Origin: a bacterium
GTDB lineage: Bacteria > Electryoneota > RPQS01
NCBI GenBank assembly: GCA_016721565.1
Contig: JADKHW010000024.1
Span: 1-60,807 of the forward strand
Length of the DNA stretch: 60,807 nucleotides
Direction of reading: 5' to 3'
Made by a program: the position numbers and the translations under genes
Notes under the pieces: model-generated
The model's database searches: none
What the model was told of the DNA's origin: nothing
Seen by the model: the letters and a program-made list of their open reading frames with translations, nothing else
Shown: positions 17,013 to 28,122 of the stretch, in pieces
How the letters are laid out: each line of letters begins with the position of its first letter
Position numbering within the stretch: the stretch's first letter is position 1

Positions 17013-19787
17013 ATGATTGGGTTACTTGTTTTGCTCGCACTGACTCTGGTGCGGATGGCTGGATATTCTTCTGGTTTGATTTTGATTATCGTAACTTGGG
17101 CGAAGAGTCCCAGCACGGTCGGGTGAAAGCGATGAAATTCTCCAACACTGGCGAATCTCTTTGGCCCGATCCAAACCAAACCGGTATTGTCGTGGTGGAC
17201 AACGAAATTACAGCTTCATGGAAGTGTCCTTGCGTGCCGTTCCAGACGGACAAGGCGGGGCCTACGTAATTTGGCAGACGCAACTACCAACACAAGAGGC
17301 CATGCAATTGATTAATCACGATGGGACAGTTGTCTGGAATGAGCCGTTGGTTTTTGATCCGAGTGCCTACGGCTACTATGTAGAAATAGTGCCCGATGGA
17401 CAAGGGAATGTCATTTTGGGTTGGACATCGCCAAACCCCGCTGCCGATGTGTATTGCCAAAAAGATTGACGCCGACGGTGCCGACGTTTGGACCCAACCT
17501 GCAATGGTGTAATGCGCCCCGCCAACAATCCGGCGTTAGGTTGGCGTCCGATGGCGTTGGCGGAGCAATTGCGGTGTGGTCAGACCGCAGGAATTCACCG
17601 GACATTGCAGTTTACTCGCAACGGCTAACCGCTGGCGGCTCAGCTATGTGGCAAGAGAACGGCATTCGTAAGCAACGCTTGACATCTCATCCTTCGGCCC
17701 TCGAATTGCCGCAAGTGTAAACAATGATGTAATTGACGGCGTCTTAGTGGCGTGGGCGATGTCGACCAATAACCTGTACGACGAAGGATACGCACAGAAA
17801 GTCCTTTTGGATGGCCAATTGGCGTGGGAACAAGACGGAGTACTCCTTTGTCAAAGCATGGAAGAGAATGAAACTCAACAGAACATTTCTGTTTTGACTG
17901 ATTACTCAGGTGGAATCGTTTGTTCGTGGTTAGAAGGAATAGGTTAACACCTTCATACTTACGGATGACGCGTCTGAATGCGAACGGTCGTGCTTGGGAT
18001 GGAGCGTGTACTGTAAATGTGGAAGCAAATCGCCATAAATGCATCGGCGTTAGCTCTTGGCAATAGCGACAACATCCTCTCATTTTGGGAGCTTGGTGGC
18101 GATCAAGAACCTAATCTGAATTGGCAATCACACCAGCTCTCCACTGGACACGCCATTGAAGCTGAAGCCCAACCACTTTGCGACTTGATAGGTGGAGATG
18201 GAAATAATCCTGCGGTAATCCATCTCACGTCCGGGCGCGTTGCCGTAATCTGGACAGACACGCAATTCCTCAATCGCGCTTACAAGTTTCAGATTCTTGA
18301 TGAGGCTGCAAATCCTCGATTTCGGTTAATGGCGTTAGACTTGTCGAGTCTGCCAATCAAACTTCGCGCACTCAGGAAGGTCTTTCTGTTGCGAAGATTT
18401 GAACGGTGGCTTCTTTGCGGTGTACGATGAAATTGTTGGTGCATACCTAAAAGTACGCGCGACTCACTTGAATAGTGACGGCGGGACATATCGGCCCTGT
18501 TCAAGGTGTCGCGGTAGCACCGGAATTGCCGTATGATCAAGCTTTATGAACACTGTTGTCCAGATGGCCTGGGCGGCGCTTTTGTTGTTCTTTTCTTCCT
18601 TAGACGAAAACTTTGCCTTCGCTGCGTTTGTCGTTCGCATCAACACCCAATGCCAACCAGTCTGGGCTGAACCGTTGCAGGTCTCCAATAATGGCCAAGC
18701 GGACAACTTTATCTTAGGCGTCGTCCCAAGTTCGGATAATGCATGCATAGCAATCTGGCAAACAGGTGAGTTTGGAGCATATTCGATCCGTGCCGTAAAA
18801 GTCGCTGTAGATGGTTCTATTCTTTGGGAGCACGAAGTTATTCCACCAGTACTCCAATCATGGTCAATGGAAATCGTTGCCGATAGACAGAACGGCGCGA
18901 CCCTTGTATGGAAAGCGAGTTTGAATGACGATGATGATGATATTTACATGCAGAGGATTACGTCTGACGGCGCGCTGGTTTGGCCTGACAGCGGATTGGA
19001 AGTGAGGAACGAGGATGGCTACCAAGCATCTCCACGCGTAGCTGTGGATGACCAAGGAAACACGATAGTCGCTTGGGTTGAACAGGGCTTACAGTCGGTC
19101 GAAGATCTACGTGTGCAAAAGATTTCTCCAACTGGTGAATTCCTGTGGGGAGGAGGCAGACTCCTGCAAAGCGTGTCGGAGGCTACATAACGCCGGGTGA
19201 AGTGTTGGTGCTTGAACTCTGAGAATATCTACGTCTCTTGGGTCGGTCCATCAAGCGGAGATTTGTGGTACTCTTCAACATTTGTCACACATCTCAATTC
19301 ACAAGGAGAACTGGCTCCCGACGCCTACTGGCATCAAGAAGAAGGCGCGCCAATCTGTGAGGTGCGTTCAACTCAATCTGACCCCGTGATGGCGCCGGAC
19401 AGCGTTGGTGGTGTTGTTGTTGCTTGGGAAGATGCTCGCATCTATGACTCTTATAACAGTATCTACACGCAACGGTTCTTTGATCCAATTCCGGTGAGTG
19501 CAAACGAGAAACCGGAACTCGTGCACGAGTTCTCACTCTCTCAAAACTTCCCCAACCCGTTCAATCCTGAGACGGTGATTGAGTTTGCTTTACCGACGGC
19601 GAGTAAAGCTGCACTTAAGGTGTTTGACATAACCGGGCGCGAAGTTGAAACGCTGGTGGATGAGCAACTTACTGCCGGAAATCATCGAGTTCAGTTTGAC
19701 GGTTCGCGGTTGGCTTCGGGAGTGTATTTCTATTCACTCCGCACGGCGAGTCAGTCGTTGACGCGCAAGATGGTTTTGCTGAAATAG
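17013..19787 (+). pseudogene. Array copy 3: frameshifted and internally deleted near the N-terminus
   Basis: It starts at ATG 17013 with GGAGGTGAG upstream and a signal-like M-I-G-L-L-V-L-L-A-L-T-L. Then, within about 40 bases, it jumps to sequence (A-D-G-W-I-F-F-W) that in copy 5 lies about 308 bases into the gene. About 270 bp, covering the end of the signal region and the first repeat, are therefore missing. Adding 270 to its 2775 bp restores the approximately 3.05-kb unit. Downstream there are many frame changes (pieces at 17161, 17421, 17747, 18017, 18546, 19197), but the type IX tail is complete in the last frame. The leader and the final approximately 130 bases match copies 2 and 4. 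Confidence 0.78.
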
Positions 19788-19839
19788 AGAGCGTTTGATT
19801 TACTTGTCTTCATTTGCACACGCACCACGGAGGTGAGTC

Positions 19840-22538
19840 ATGATTGGGATACTTATTTTGCTTGCATTGACTCTGGTGGAAATAGTTACGCCGATCCACG
19901 TGTTTGGGATACGGATGGCGTGGCTTGCGGCAGTTAGAGTTCATCCCGTGGAACAGTGAATCTGCGAGATTGCCTGACGGAACGACGTTCTTGATTTGGA
20001 CGGATGCCCCGTGACGGCAAACAGCGGGTTTACGGTCAACTACGTTGTCAACGGAAGAACCAGAAACTGGAAGCCGAGGAGTTCTATTGGCACAAATTCC
20101 GATGGACTTTGCGCGAATGCCACAGTTGCACAAGCGACAACGGTTTTTTTTGGGGGGTTGCGGTCACGGACGGTGGTGAAGGGCCAGTATATGCTCGCGG
20201 TTATCTGCGCGCGAACGAATTGATTTGAACGGCACGCTGCAATGGTCCACGCAACTCGACGGAGTACTGATTGACGGCAACGATAGTTGGCGCGGCATCA
20301 TGAACCGCGAATTGAGCCGGATGGAAGGTGGTGGTTACCCATCCCAGCAATGAAATAATCCGCATGGCTGCCAATGGCTTTCCTGTTTGGCCTCAGCCGA
20401 TTGCAATGACGCTTCGACAAAAAATTTATGTGTCACCTCGTTTTGTTACGGACAATCAGCATAATTTGTTCTCTCGTTTGGGTTGAAGTTTATCTCAACT
20501 CTTCCTGGGCACTATATGTAAACAAACCGACTCCCGATGGTGTATTGCCGTGGAGCAAAGCGGCATCATTGTCTCGGAAACCGCGTTTCGCATAAGAGGA
20601 CCCTCAGAATGCCAAGTTCAGACGGAAGTATTTTTCTGGCATGGCGAGACTACGACAATGACTATTCCGCAGACTTTGCACAGCGCCTGAACCCAGACGG
20701 CACGTTTGAGTGGGTGAAATGGACCCGCCCTAACGCAAGACTCCACGCGGGAATATGGCTCAGTGAAGATGGAGGCTTTCCTCATAACGGTGCAGTTGAG
20801 GACGGCGTTTTGTTTGGCTGGTCGGAAGGCGGCAATTCATCACGACTCGTCGCCCAGAAAGCTTTTTTTGGGAGACACTTTGGGGCAGGAAGGCGCAATA
20901 GTTTATGAATTTGCAACCACATTCTTCGGTGTTCTTGATTTAGCGTCCGACCTCACGGAGGCATTGCCATGCAATGGCAGATGGGGAACTATTCACTTCG
21001 CGATTACTATGCTGCTCGAGTTGATAACAATGGTTCTGTCGTTTGGGGTGAAAATGGTAGCCTTCATCTTACGAGTCGATTGCTTTACGGCGAAGATCCT
21101 GCAGGTCGAGTTTGGGTTGATGAAAATGTCCATGTAATTTGGCAAGATCTAAAGATGGGTTTGACCAGGTGCAAGCCAGGTCTTTGAAATCCCGACTGGC
21201 ACTCCGATATTTCCGGAACCGATTGTGGTGGCTAAATGACGGTGAAGCCGTACTCCCGAAAGTTTTTGGACTTGGAAGCGGTAATGCTGCAATTTCTCTG
21301 GCGTGACGGGCGATTTCTGTCGGACCGTCACATACTTCCAGATTTACAATACAGGAGAAAATTCTCTTGACACGCGAATGGGAAGGCTGCGATCACTCCG
21401 CAGCCTGATATGTATATATCACCATGATAACTTTATGCTGTAGCTGATGGTGCGGCGGATTCTACGCGGTAGCCGCATCATATGACTAAGGACATCCGTC
21501 GGAAGCAATGGTCGTGCACTTTGACTCCAATGGCGAAGCGATATCCAACCCTTCGGGAATTCCCGTGCCAGACAGCATCGGATTTGCTTCTCTCTATGGC
21601 GAGGTGGCCGAAGGCGGTGGAGCAATTATCGTCGGAGATGTTCTCGAATCCGCCCCCACAACCAAATAGAAGTGATGCGTGTAAACACTCTTTTGCCAGC
21701 CGGTTTGGAACGAACCCTGCACCACGCCGGTGGCAGGAGAGTGACTTGAACTTCGGAATGGCTGCGGTGCGAAGGAACAGTCCGCTTTGTAGTATATCTT
21801 TTTGACGACTTTCTCGCCGACTCAACGGATGTCCGGGCTGGCAAAGGTATCGGGCAATGGCGCATTGGAGTGGGATGTGGAATTGACCAATGAATCAATC
21901 CGTGATCCCATGCCGGAAACTATGTTGGTCAGACATTTGCTCTGATCGAGCTGGAGGTGTCTATGCCGTACTGGCAGTCAACAATCAAAATTCTACAGGA
22001 TTTGATGTAATTGCACAGCGCTTTGATCAGTCCGGCGCTAAGTTATGGGGACAAGACTGGATTCTTGTCAGTGCAAGCGCAGGGACTCAAACGAATCCGC
22101 GTGTTGCTTCGGACCCTGCTGGTAATTTGGTGGTGGCGTTTCAAGACGGATCTTTGCCTTCTTACGAGGGGATTTTCGGGCAGCGCATCTCGCCTGACGG
22201 TGTTGTTCAATGGCAAGAAGGCGGCAGAACACTCATTCAAACGGAATACGAAGAGGACGTTTATGATGTAATCGTCCACGAAAATACGAATTTTATGTTA
22301 GATGGACTATCTGGGGCACGAAACCGTGATTGAGTTTGCTTTACCGACTGCTGGACAGGCAATACTGAAAGTGTTTGACATTACAGGACGCGAAGTTGCA
22401 ACGTTGGTGGACGAGCAACTTACTGCCGGAAATCATCGTGCGCAGTTTGACGGTTCGCGGTTGGCTTCGGGAGTGTATTTCTGTTCACTCCGCACGGCGA
22501 GTCAGTCGTTGACGCGCAAGATGGTTTTGCTGAAATAG
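19840..22538 (+). pseudogene. Array copy 4: heavily frameshifted, deleted across the type IX tail junction
   Basis: It starts at ATG 19840 with the same GGAGGTGAG leader as copy 3. The early region still shows Y-A-D-P-R-V-W-D-T-D-G, matching W-A-D-P-R-T-W-D-L-N-G of copy 5, but stops and frame changes follow every 100-300 bases and no piece exceeds about 150 codons. Near 22300 the sequence passes directly from a Tyr-Val-Arg-Trp-Thr segment to E-T-V-I-E-F, skipping about 340 bp that in the other copies hold the last repeat and the N-Y-P-N-P-F-N-P motif. Adding 340 to its 2699 bp again gives about 3.04 kb. A functional secreted product is very unlikely even if some indels are sequence errors. 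Confidence 0.78.
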
Positions 22539-22596
22539 AATTTCAAAATAACGTCATTTGGATCAACAATAAACTGCAAACTTCGGGAGAAGAGTT

Positions 22597-25500
22597 ATGC
22601 TGTGGTTACTTGTGTTGGCTTTCGTCGGACTTTGTTCCGACAACTCTTGGGCTGATCCGAGAACTTGGGATTTGAACGGACAGTCGGTTCGGCAAGCGTA
22701 CAGTGTAAATTGGAACGGACAAACGTCACGAGCCGATGACGGTTCTGTCTTACTCGTTTGGACCGACGCACGCAACGGTTCACTCGGACTTATTTGGGCA
22801 ATTGCTTTCGTCAAGCGGTGAGCCGCAATGGGGCTTGAACGGTCGTCTGCTTGCACATACCGAAGGCATCGGTATTTATTGGCCTGTGATAACTTATTCC
22901 TCTGACGGTTGGGTTGTGTTGTGGCAGGATGCGGATGCGTATAACACGAGTGAAGAGGTTGTCATTCACGGTCGCATGAAGGCCATGAAATACTCCTCGA
23001 CCGGCGCATCGCTATGGAATGATCCCGATCAAACGGGCTTGATGTTGTATGACGAACAAATACACAGCCTGCAAGAAGACGCGTTGTGGATTGAACCAGA
23101 CGCAAACGGCGGCGCGTACTGCTGTTGGATTAACGAGACGTATTTCTACGCGCAGAGAGTTACGAACGACGGCACGGTCGCATGGACAACTCCGCGAGAG
23201 ATCAGTCACGGCGGAAATGGTTGGGGATATTCCATTGACGCAAGCAGTGACGGAGGCTTGTTGTACGCATGGAAACAACACGGCGCACAGTACGATATTT
23301 TCTGCAACAAGATTAATGCTGCGGGTAACAATGCATGGACCTCGCCCGCGTTGATATGTCGGCAATCTGCTTTTGTCACGAATATAAATCTCTTAGCGGA
23401 CGAACAAGGCGGAGCGCTCTTCTTGTGGCTTGATGAACGCAATTCTGAAATTGCAGAGTTCTTTTGGCGCAGTGTTGATGCTACAGGTCATCCGCTTGGA
23501 AGTCCGAATGGCCATTTCGTCTATACGCCAAGCAGCGTCAAATTCGATCTTGACATTTCACCCAGCATGAACAATGGTGCCTTGGATGGCGCATTGATAA
23601 AGTGGCGGGAAGAACCCAATGGCGTGAGTATCGGTCTCGCTCAAAAGTTGATCTCAACGGAAATATTCGTTGGGGCGAGTTTCCCATACAGTTATGTGAG
23701 CCTGAGTCGCCGGATGTTTTCGCAATCCGCGATCGCTTTGTCAACCGATTACAATGGCAACGGAATTTGCACATGGAGGAGTCTAACGGCATTCCGAGTG
23801 ACGGGCGTGTGCGGGTTGCACTCCGACAGCGCAGAGATCGTTTGGGATGATTGCGCCGTCACGCTTAGTGAAGGATTCGATGTGCAGTGGCCAAGATCTG
23901 TTGTGACCGGCAATAGCACAATTGTTTCGATTTGGCGCGATGTCCACAACCCGAGTGGAGCGATGTTCATTCAAAGCCAGAGTCTCGCAACTGGTGCCGT
24001 GAATTTCCCGGATGCTTTGGGCTTAGACGATCTCTATGACGGCGAATGCTACAATCAAGATGTTTTAGCACTCCCAAACGGCAAGTCAGTCGTTGCATGG
24101 CAAGACACCCGATCACGCGGCATGCAACTCTATTTCCAAATTCTCGATGTGACCGGTTCGACCGAATTGCTGCGCGACGGAATCAAACTGGTTGAAGTAG
24201 CTAATCAGGGCTATCCGCAATTGGAGAATCCCATTTTGTGTGAAGACGGAAGCGGAGGTTTTTTCGCCGCCTTTACGGATAATATGGACGGCGTAAGAGT
24301 GCTTCGCGCAACTCGTTGGAACGCGAGCGTGGAGCACGTTGGCCCCGCAGAAGGCGTGATCGTATCTGATTTGAGTTCCGACGTTGAGTCCCAAGTGCCT
24401 GCACTAATCGTTTCTGACGATGCCTGTGGCGCTTATGTCGCCTACTCGAGCTATAGCGACGTGTTCATTCTCGATGTTTACGTTATGCGCATTGACGAAA
24501 ATTGTCAGCCGCTGTGGAAGAGCCGTTGCGGATTTCGCCGGACAATCAAAACGATGACGTGCTAACGGGATTGGTCCCAAGCGAAAACGGATCGTGTCTT
24601 GTAGTTTGGGAAAACGTGACTCCGCAGACGCATTCGTATCACGTTCGAGAGTTCGGCCACGGGAACAATTGACTGGACAAGAGTGGTGACGGTCCCAGAG
24701 TCAAACGCCAGCGATATGGAAGTGGCGTCTGATCAGCGAGGCGGTGTTGCGGTGGTTTGGGTTTATGGTAGCCTGCCGGATGAACGCGACATTTACGTTC
24801 AGCAGATTGACTCGGACGGCGCATTGGCGTGGGCTTCGGATGGTCTTCCGATTGCGATAACTGAGGACAGAGAGGATTCGCCGCTGATTGCGGTTGACAA
24901 TCAAGGAATTTGATCGTGGCTTGGCTACGTGCGTTGCAACAATCGCAAGAAGACATCTTGGCGCAAAGATTTCGCCGATTGGTGAGTTGCTGTGGCAGGC
25001 CGAAGGCAAGTTGCTTGACCACGCAACGAACAGTACGACTCTTTTCAGTGTGGTTGCGTTCGACTATGAGAATCTCTACTTCACGTGGACGGCAAACACT
25101 GACGTTTATTGGCCGCAGGTTTACATGTCGCATTTGAATGCCGCAGGTGAAACGGCTGAAGATCCGTTCTGGTTGGTGGAGCAAGGCGCAGTTCTTTGCG
25201 ATGCGGCGAGGGCAAACGGACGTGCGAAAGCTGTTGCGACTGACGACAGAGGCATTGTTGCGGTGTGGTCTGATTATAGGTCACACGACTTGTTTTCGGG
25301 CAGTGTTTATGCTCAGCGCGTATTCGATCCGAATTTCGCCTCTGCTGATGAGCATCCGATACTTCCGACAGAGTTCTCGCTTTCACAAAACTATCCCAAT
25401 CCGTTTAATCCTGAAACGGTGATTGAGTTTGCTTTGCCGGCTGCAAACAAGGCGACGTTGAAGGTGTTTGACGTGACGGGGAGACTTGTTGCGACGTTAA

Positions 25501-25631
25501 TTGATGAGTCGCTGGCGGCGGGGGTGCATCGTACGAACTTTGATGCGGCGCGGTTGGCTTCGGGGGTTTACTTCTATCGTTTGGAAGCGGCGAAGTATTC
25601 GATGACTCGGAAGATGGTGGTTTTGAAATAG
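22597..25631 (+). pseudogene. Array copy 5: secreted repeat protein with four frameshifts
   Basis: The start is ATG 22597, with GGGAGAAGAG before it, and a signal peptide ending near S-W-A-D-P. The frame changes near 22790. A long open piece (22736-24565, about 600 codons) follows, then changes near 24530, 24640 and 24912, and a final frame runs to 25631 with the full type IX tail (N-Y-P-N-P-F-N-P ... R-K-M-V-V-L-K). Full-length spacing is kept (3035 bp). This copy is more diverged at its 3' end and leader than copies 2-4 and is the best preserved after copy 1, so it could be intact if the four indels are sequencing errors. An efficient terminator follows. Confidence 0.78.
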
Positions 25632-25653
25632 ATCTGTCAAGCTTTTTGATATC

Positions 25654-25682
25654 AAGGCCCGGCATATGCCGGGCCTTTTTTC
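25654..25682 (+). terminator. Bidirectional terminator at the end of the array
   Basis: AAGGCCCGGC (25654-25663) pairs perfectly with GCCGGGCCTT (25668-25677) over ATAT, followed by TTTTT. It lies between the convergent array copy 5 and the minus-strand propeller gene and could serve both. Confidence 0.88.
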
Positions 25683-25697
25683 AAGTTGAGTCTTTTG

Positions 25698-27644
25698 TCA
25701 AGGGCCAGCTTGAGCGGATGCGCGAACGATGTAGGATTTCCAAGTTGATTCGATGACCGCATTTGAATCTACGAAGACTGTGGTCGCTGTAGTTCCTTCA
25801 AATGTGACGATTGAATCCTCGTCAGAAACGGCGCTGTAGATATTGTACCACGGCGCGCCTGTGGATTGCCAACGCAGACGAATGTGGGGGCCAATGGCCC
25901 AAGCAGATAAACGAGTGGGCGGAGCGAGCGCATTAATTTCAAAATTTGCGTCGCTGGTGTCGCCCACTTCCGGCACGTTCATGCCGATTATTCGCAAGCG
26001 GGCATTGCTTGTGGCGGGCGCGGTCGGCGTCCAAACCCATTCGCGTTCAGAGGTGCGGACAGTGTCTAAGCGTTCCCACGCACCTGCCGGATAGTTGCGA
26101 TTTAGTTCCACTAAAAGCGTGTCGGGTGAATAGCGATAGCTCCAGCGTGTTGTGCACGGCTGCGATGAACTCCATACTTCACCGCCGTTCGGTGCAGTGA
26201 GCGCAAGACTGTCGCCGTTGTTCCACCATGCAGCGTAGATATCAGAAACGTCGTTACGTGTGTCCGGCCACGATGAGTGGAAGCCAAGATTGGAGAAGGT
26301 CAAGCCTGTGTAATCGCCCAGAAAGCTGCGGCCTTGTGTCTCCAATGGTTCATCTGTAATTCTGATATTGGGGCACCAGGTTTCGCCGCCGTCGGTCGAA
26401 ATTGTTCCGTAGAAAGCGTAGTCGCAGTTTTGCGGATCGTCACGACGGTCGCACCATGATACGGCAACGTCTCCAGTCACGGGATGCACCACAATCCACG
26501 GCCACCATTGGAAGTTTGAGGTGTTGTCGTCATTGAGTTGCAGAGGCGCTGACCATGTCGAGCCTTGATTCACCGACTTGCTCAGAAAGACGTTGTAGTC
26601 TCCGCCTGCATTGACGTTGGCCCATGCGACATATATGGTTCCGCGATGCGGGCCGTGTGTGATGTCCACGGCGGGAACGGGGTAGTTCGTGATGCGGAAG
26701 CCGCTGTTACAATTTTGATCGTTGTAGAGGAGAGTCGGATCGCAATTTGTGATGGTGATTTCCGGTTGGAAGGTCAAGCCACCATCAAGTGATTTTCGAA
26801 AGCGCATGCGCTCGAGAGAGAGGTCAATCCATGTGGCGTAAACTTCGCCTAACGGCCCCGTCGCGAGGCTTAACGATATTGCATCGGCTTGACTTGAGAC
26901 AACGAAGGGAGTCGAGAAGGATTCTCCACCATTTATCGATCTGGTGAAGTAGGCATGGAAGCCAATCCAGATTGCGTAGAGGTTGTTCTGATAGGGAGAA
27001 TCGGGGCTGAGATCGCACGTCATTTGCGGACGGTCGATCTGGCTATTGATTTGCACGACCGTGGCAACTGTTATCGGGTTGCTCCACGTTTGTCCGTGGT
27101 CTTCGGATTTGTGCAGGTAGAAACCGTCGTTGGGATGCGAGCAGACGCTGGCCATGTAGGCTGCGTACATTATGCCGTTGGCATCAATGGCAATGGTGGG
27201 ATCAAAGGTGAAGTCGCAACCTGCTTGCGCGGGGCCGTTGCCGTAGAAGCCGTGCCGCCAAGTTACTCCGCCATCAGTCGAACAGAAGTAGCCTGCGCGT
27301 TGTGCGCCGGGCGCGCTGTCGTTGGAACCTACGAGCAGATTATCGGGATCAGTTGGATCGGCTACAATAGGACATTCGTTTTGAGATCGCGTTGTCGTGT
27401 CTTGATTGCAACGACGATTAGTACCGACATCATCCAGCGGAGACCACGGCGTGCGTTCAAACGGTTGCTGATCTGCTAACGTGAGATTTGGCGGAGCTTG
27501 ATGCTCTGCTTCTTCGAATGCCGCCTGTAGATTCTCGCGCTGCTGTTCTGTCGGGTCAAATAGGTATGAAACCCCGACTAATCCCGCCGCGAATAGCGAT
27601 AATACAAAACCTGTTTTCAGACCTTTGACAAGGGGTTCACTCAT
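25698..27644 (-). CDS. Membrane-anchored Asp-box (BNR-repeat) propeller protein
   Basis: 648 residues. One hydrophobic segment near residues 11-29 (T-G-F-V-L-S-L-F-A-A-G-L-V-G-V-S) after a short Lys-containing start looks like a signal anchor. At least six Asp-box motifs follow (S-T-D-G-G-V-T-W, S-E-D-H-G-Q-T-W, S-I-N-G-G-E-S-F, S-L-D-G-G-L-T-F, S-V-N-Q-G-S-T-W, S-T-D-G-G-E-T-W), about 45-75 residues apart, forming a six-bladed sialidase-type propeller at residues about 90-450. After it come an Ig-like domain starting A-P-N-G-G-E-V-W and a fibronectin III-like end. Sialidase catalytic residues (an Arg triad, a nucleophilic Tyr) are not obvious, so an enzymatic role is not claimed. Unlike the array proteins it lacks a type IX tail. 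Confidence 0.85.
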   Translation of the reverse strand: MSEPLVKGLKTGFVLSLFAAGLVGVSYLFDPTEQQRENLQAAFEEAEHQAPPNLTLADQQPFERTPWSPLDDVGTNRRCNQDTTTRSQNECPIVADPTDPDNLLVGSNDSAPGAQRAGYFCSTDGGVTWRHGFYGNGPAQAGCDFTFDPTIAIDANGIMYAAYMASVCSHPNDGFYLHKSEDHGQTWSNPITVATVVQINSQIDRPQMTCDLSPDSPYQNNLYAIWIGFHAYFTRSINGGESFSTPFVVSSQADAISLSLATGPLGEVYATWIDLSLERMRFRKSLDGGLTFQPEITITNCDPTLLYNDQNCNSGFRITNYPVPAVDITHGPHRGTIYVAWANVNAGGDYNVFLSKSVNQGSTWSAPLQLNDDNTSNFQWWPWIVVHPVTGDVAVSWCDRRDDPQNCDYAFYGTISTDGGETWCPNIRITDEPLETQGRSFLGDYTGLTFSNLGFHSSWPDTRNDVSDIYAAWWNNGDSLALTAPNGGEVWSSSQPCTTRWSYRYSPDTLLVELNRNYPAGAWERLDTVRTSEREWVWTPTAPATSNARLRIIGMNVPEVGDTSDANFEINALAPPTRLSAWAIGPHIRLRWQSTGAPWYNIYSAVSDEDSIVTFEGTTATTVFVDSNAVIESTWKSYIVRASAQAGP

Positions 27645-27713
27645 GTCTGCTCCTCACTGCTGTGTTGCGTGGGCACCCAGTTTGAAGATAGTGCAGAGAT
27701 GTTAGAGAAGCAA

Positions 27714-27791
27714 CCGCTTGTAAAGCGGGGTGCTTGTCAAGCACCCACTTGCGCTGACGCGGTGGCTTGAAAGAGTCGCCGCGTTTTTTTT
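27714..27791 (+). ncRNA. Candidate small RNA: three stacked hairpins ending in an intrinsic terminator
   Basis: Three hairpins follow within 78 bases: CCGCTT/AAGCGG (27714-27728, loop GTA), GGTGCTT/AAGCACC (27729-27745, loop GTC), and CGCGGTGGC/GTCGCCGCG with two G-T pairs (27758-27783). The last is followed by eight T (27784-27791). No plus-strand gene ends here: the nearest plus-strand coding sequence stops at 25631 and the propeller gene runs the other way. A short independent transcript is therefore a simple explanation. The 5' end is unknown. The hairpins belong to a repeat family also seen at 41.3 kb, which is the main alternative explanation. Confidence 0.35.
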
Positions 27792-28122
27792 GGTGTGTTG
27801 ACATCTTTTCACCTCGAGTATTCAATTTATGTTCTCGGGGCGAAGGTAGTCGCTGATTACTTGACTTTCCCTCAGTAGTAAAGGGTTGGCCTGTCAAGTT
27901 ATTGTTCGCAAACTGTGTATAATATACATAATGTTTGACCGTATGTCAATCATAAATTTCATTTTATTGAACTTAGTAAACATTTGTTCAACTTGTAGTT
28001 AGGGAAAAAGTTGGGGTTTGGGGAGGCATTTGGGGGGTGAGTTTGCCTCTTTTGAGCTAAGTGCTTGCAAATTTGGGGAAGGGAGGTAACTTTGGGTAAA
28101 ATGGTATCTTAGCCACCACGTT
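27792..28122. other. AT-rich intergenic region with a G-run cluster before the restriction cassette
   Basis: No credible gene. The first half holds the upstream region of the minus-strand propeller gene and a TATAAT-like stretch near 27918 without a convincing -35 box. The part from about 28010 to 28095 is unusually rich in G runs on this strand (GGGG, GGGG, GGGGGG, GGGG, GGG). The region ends at the left inverted repeat. Confidence 0.5.

Noticed and set aside
25698..27644. Active sialidase
   Set aside because: Asp-box repeats are present, but I could not identify the Arg triad or Tyr nucleophile, so only the fold is supported.
27637..27897. 86-codon minus-strand frame upstream of the propeller gene
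   Set aside because: It overlaps the propeller start and runs across the hairpin repeats; composition is basic and there is no ribosome binding site or homology-like pattern.
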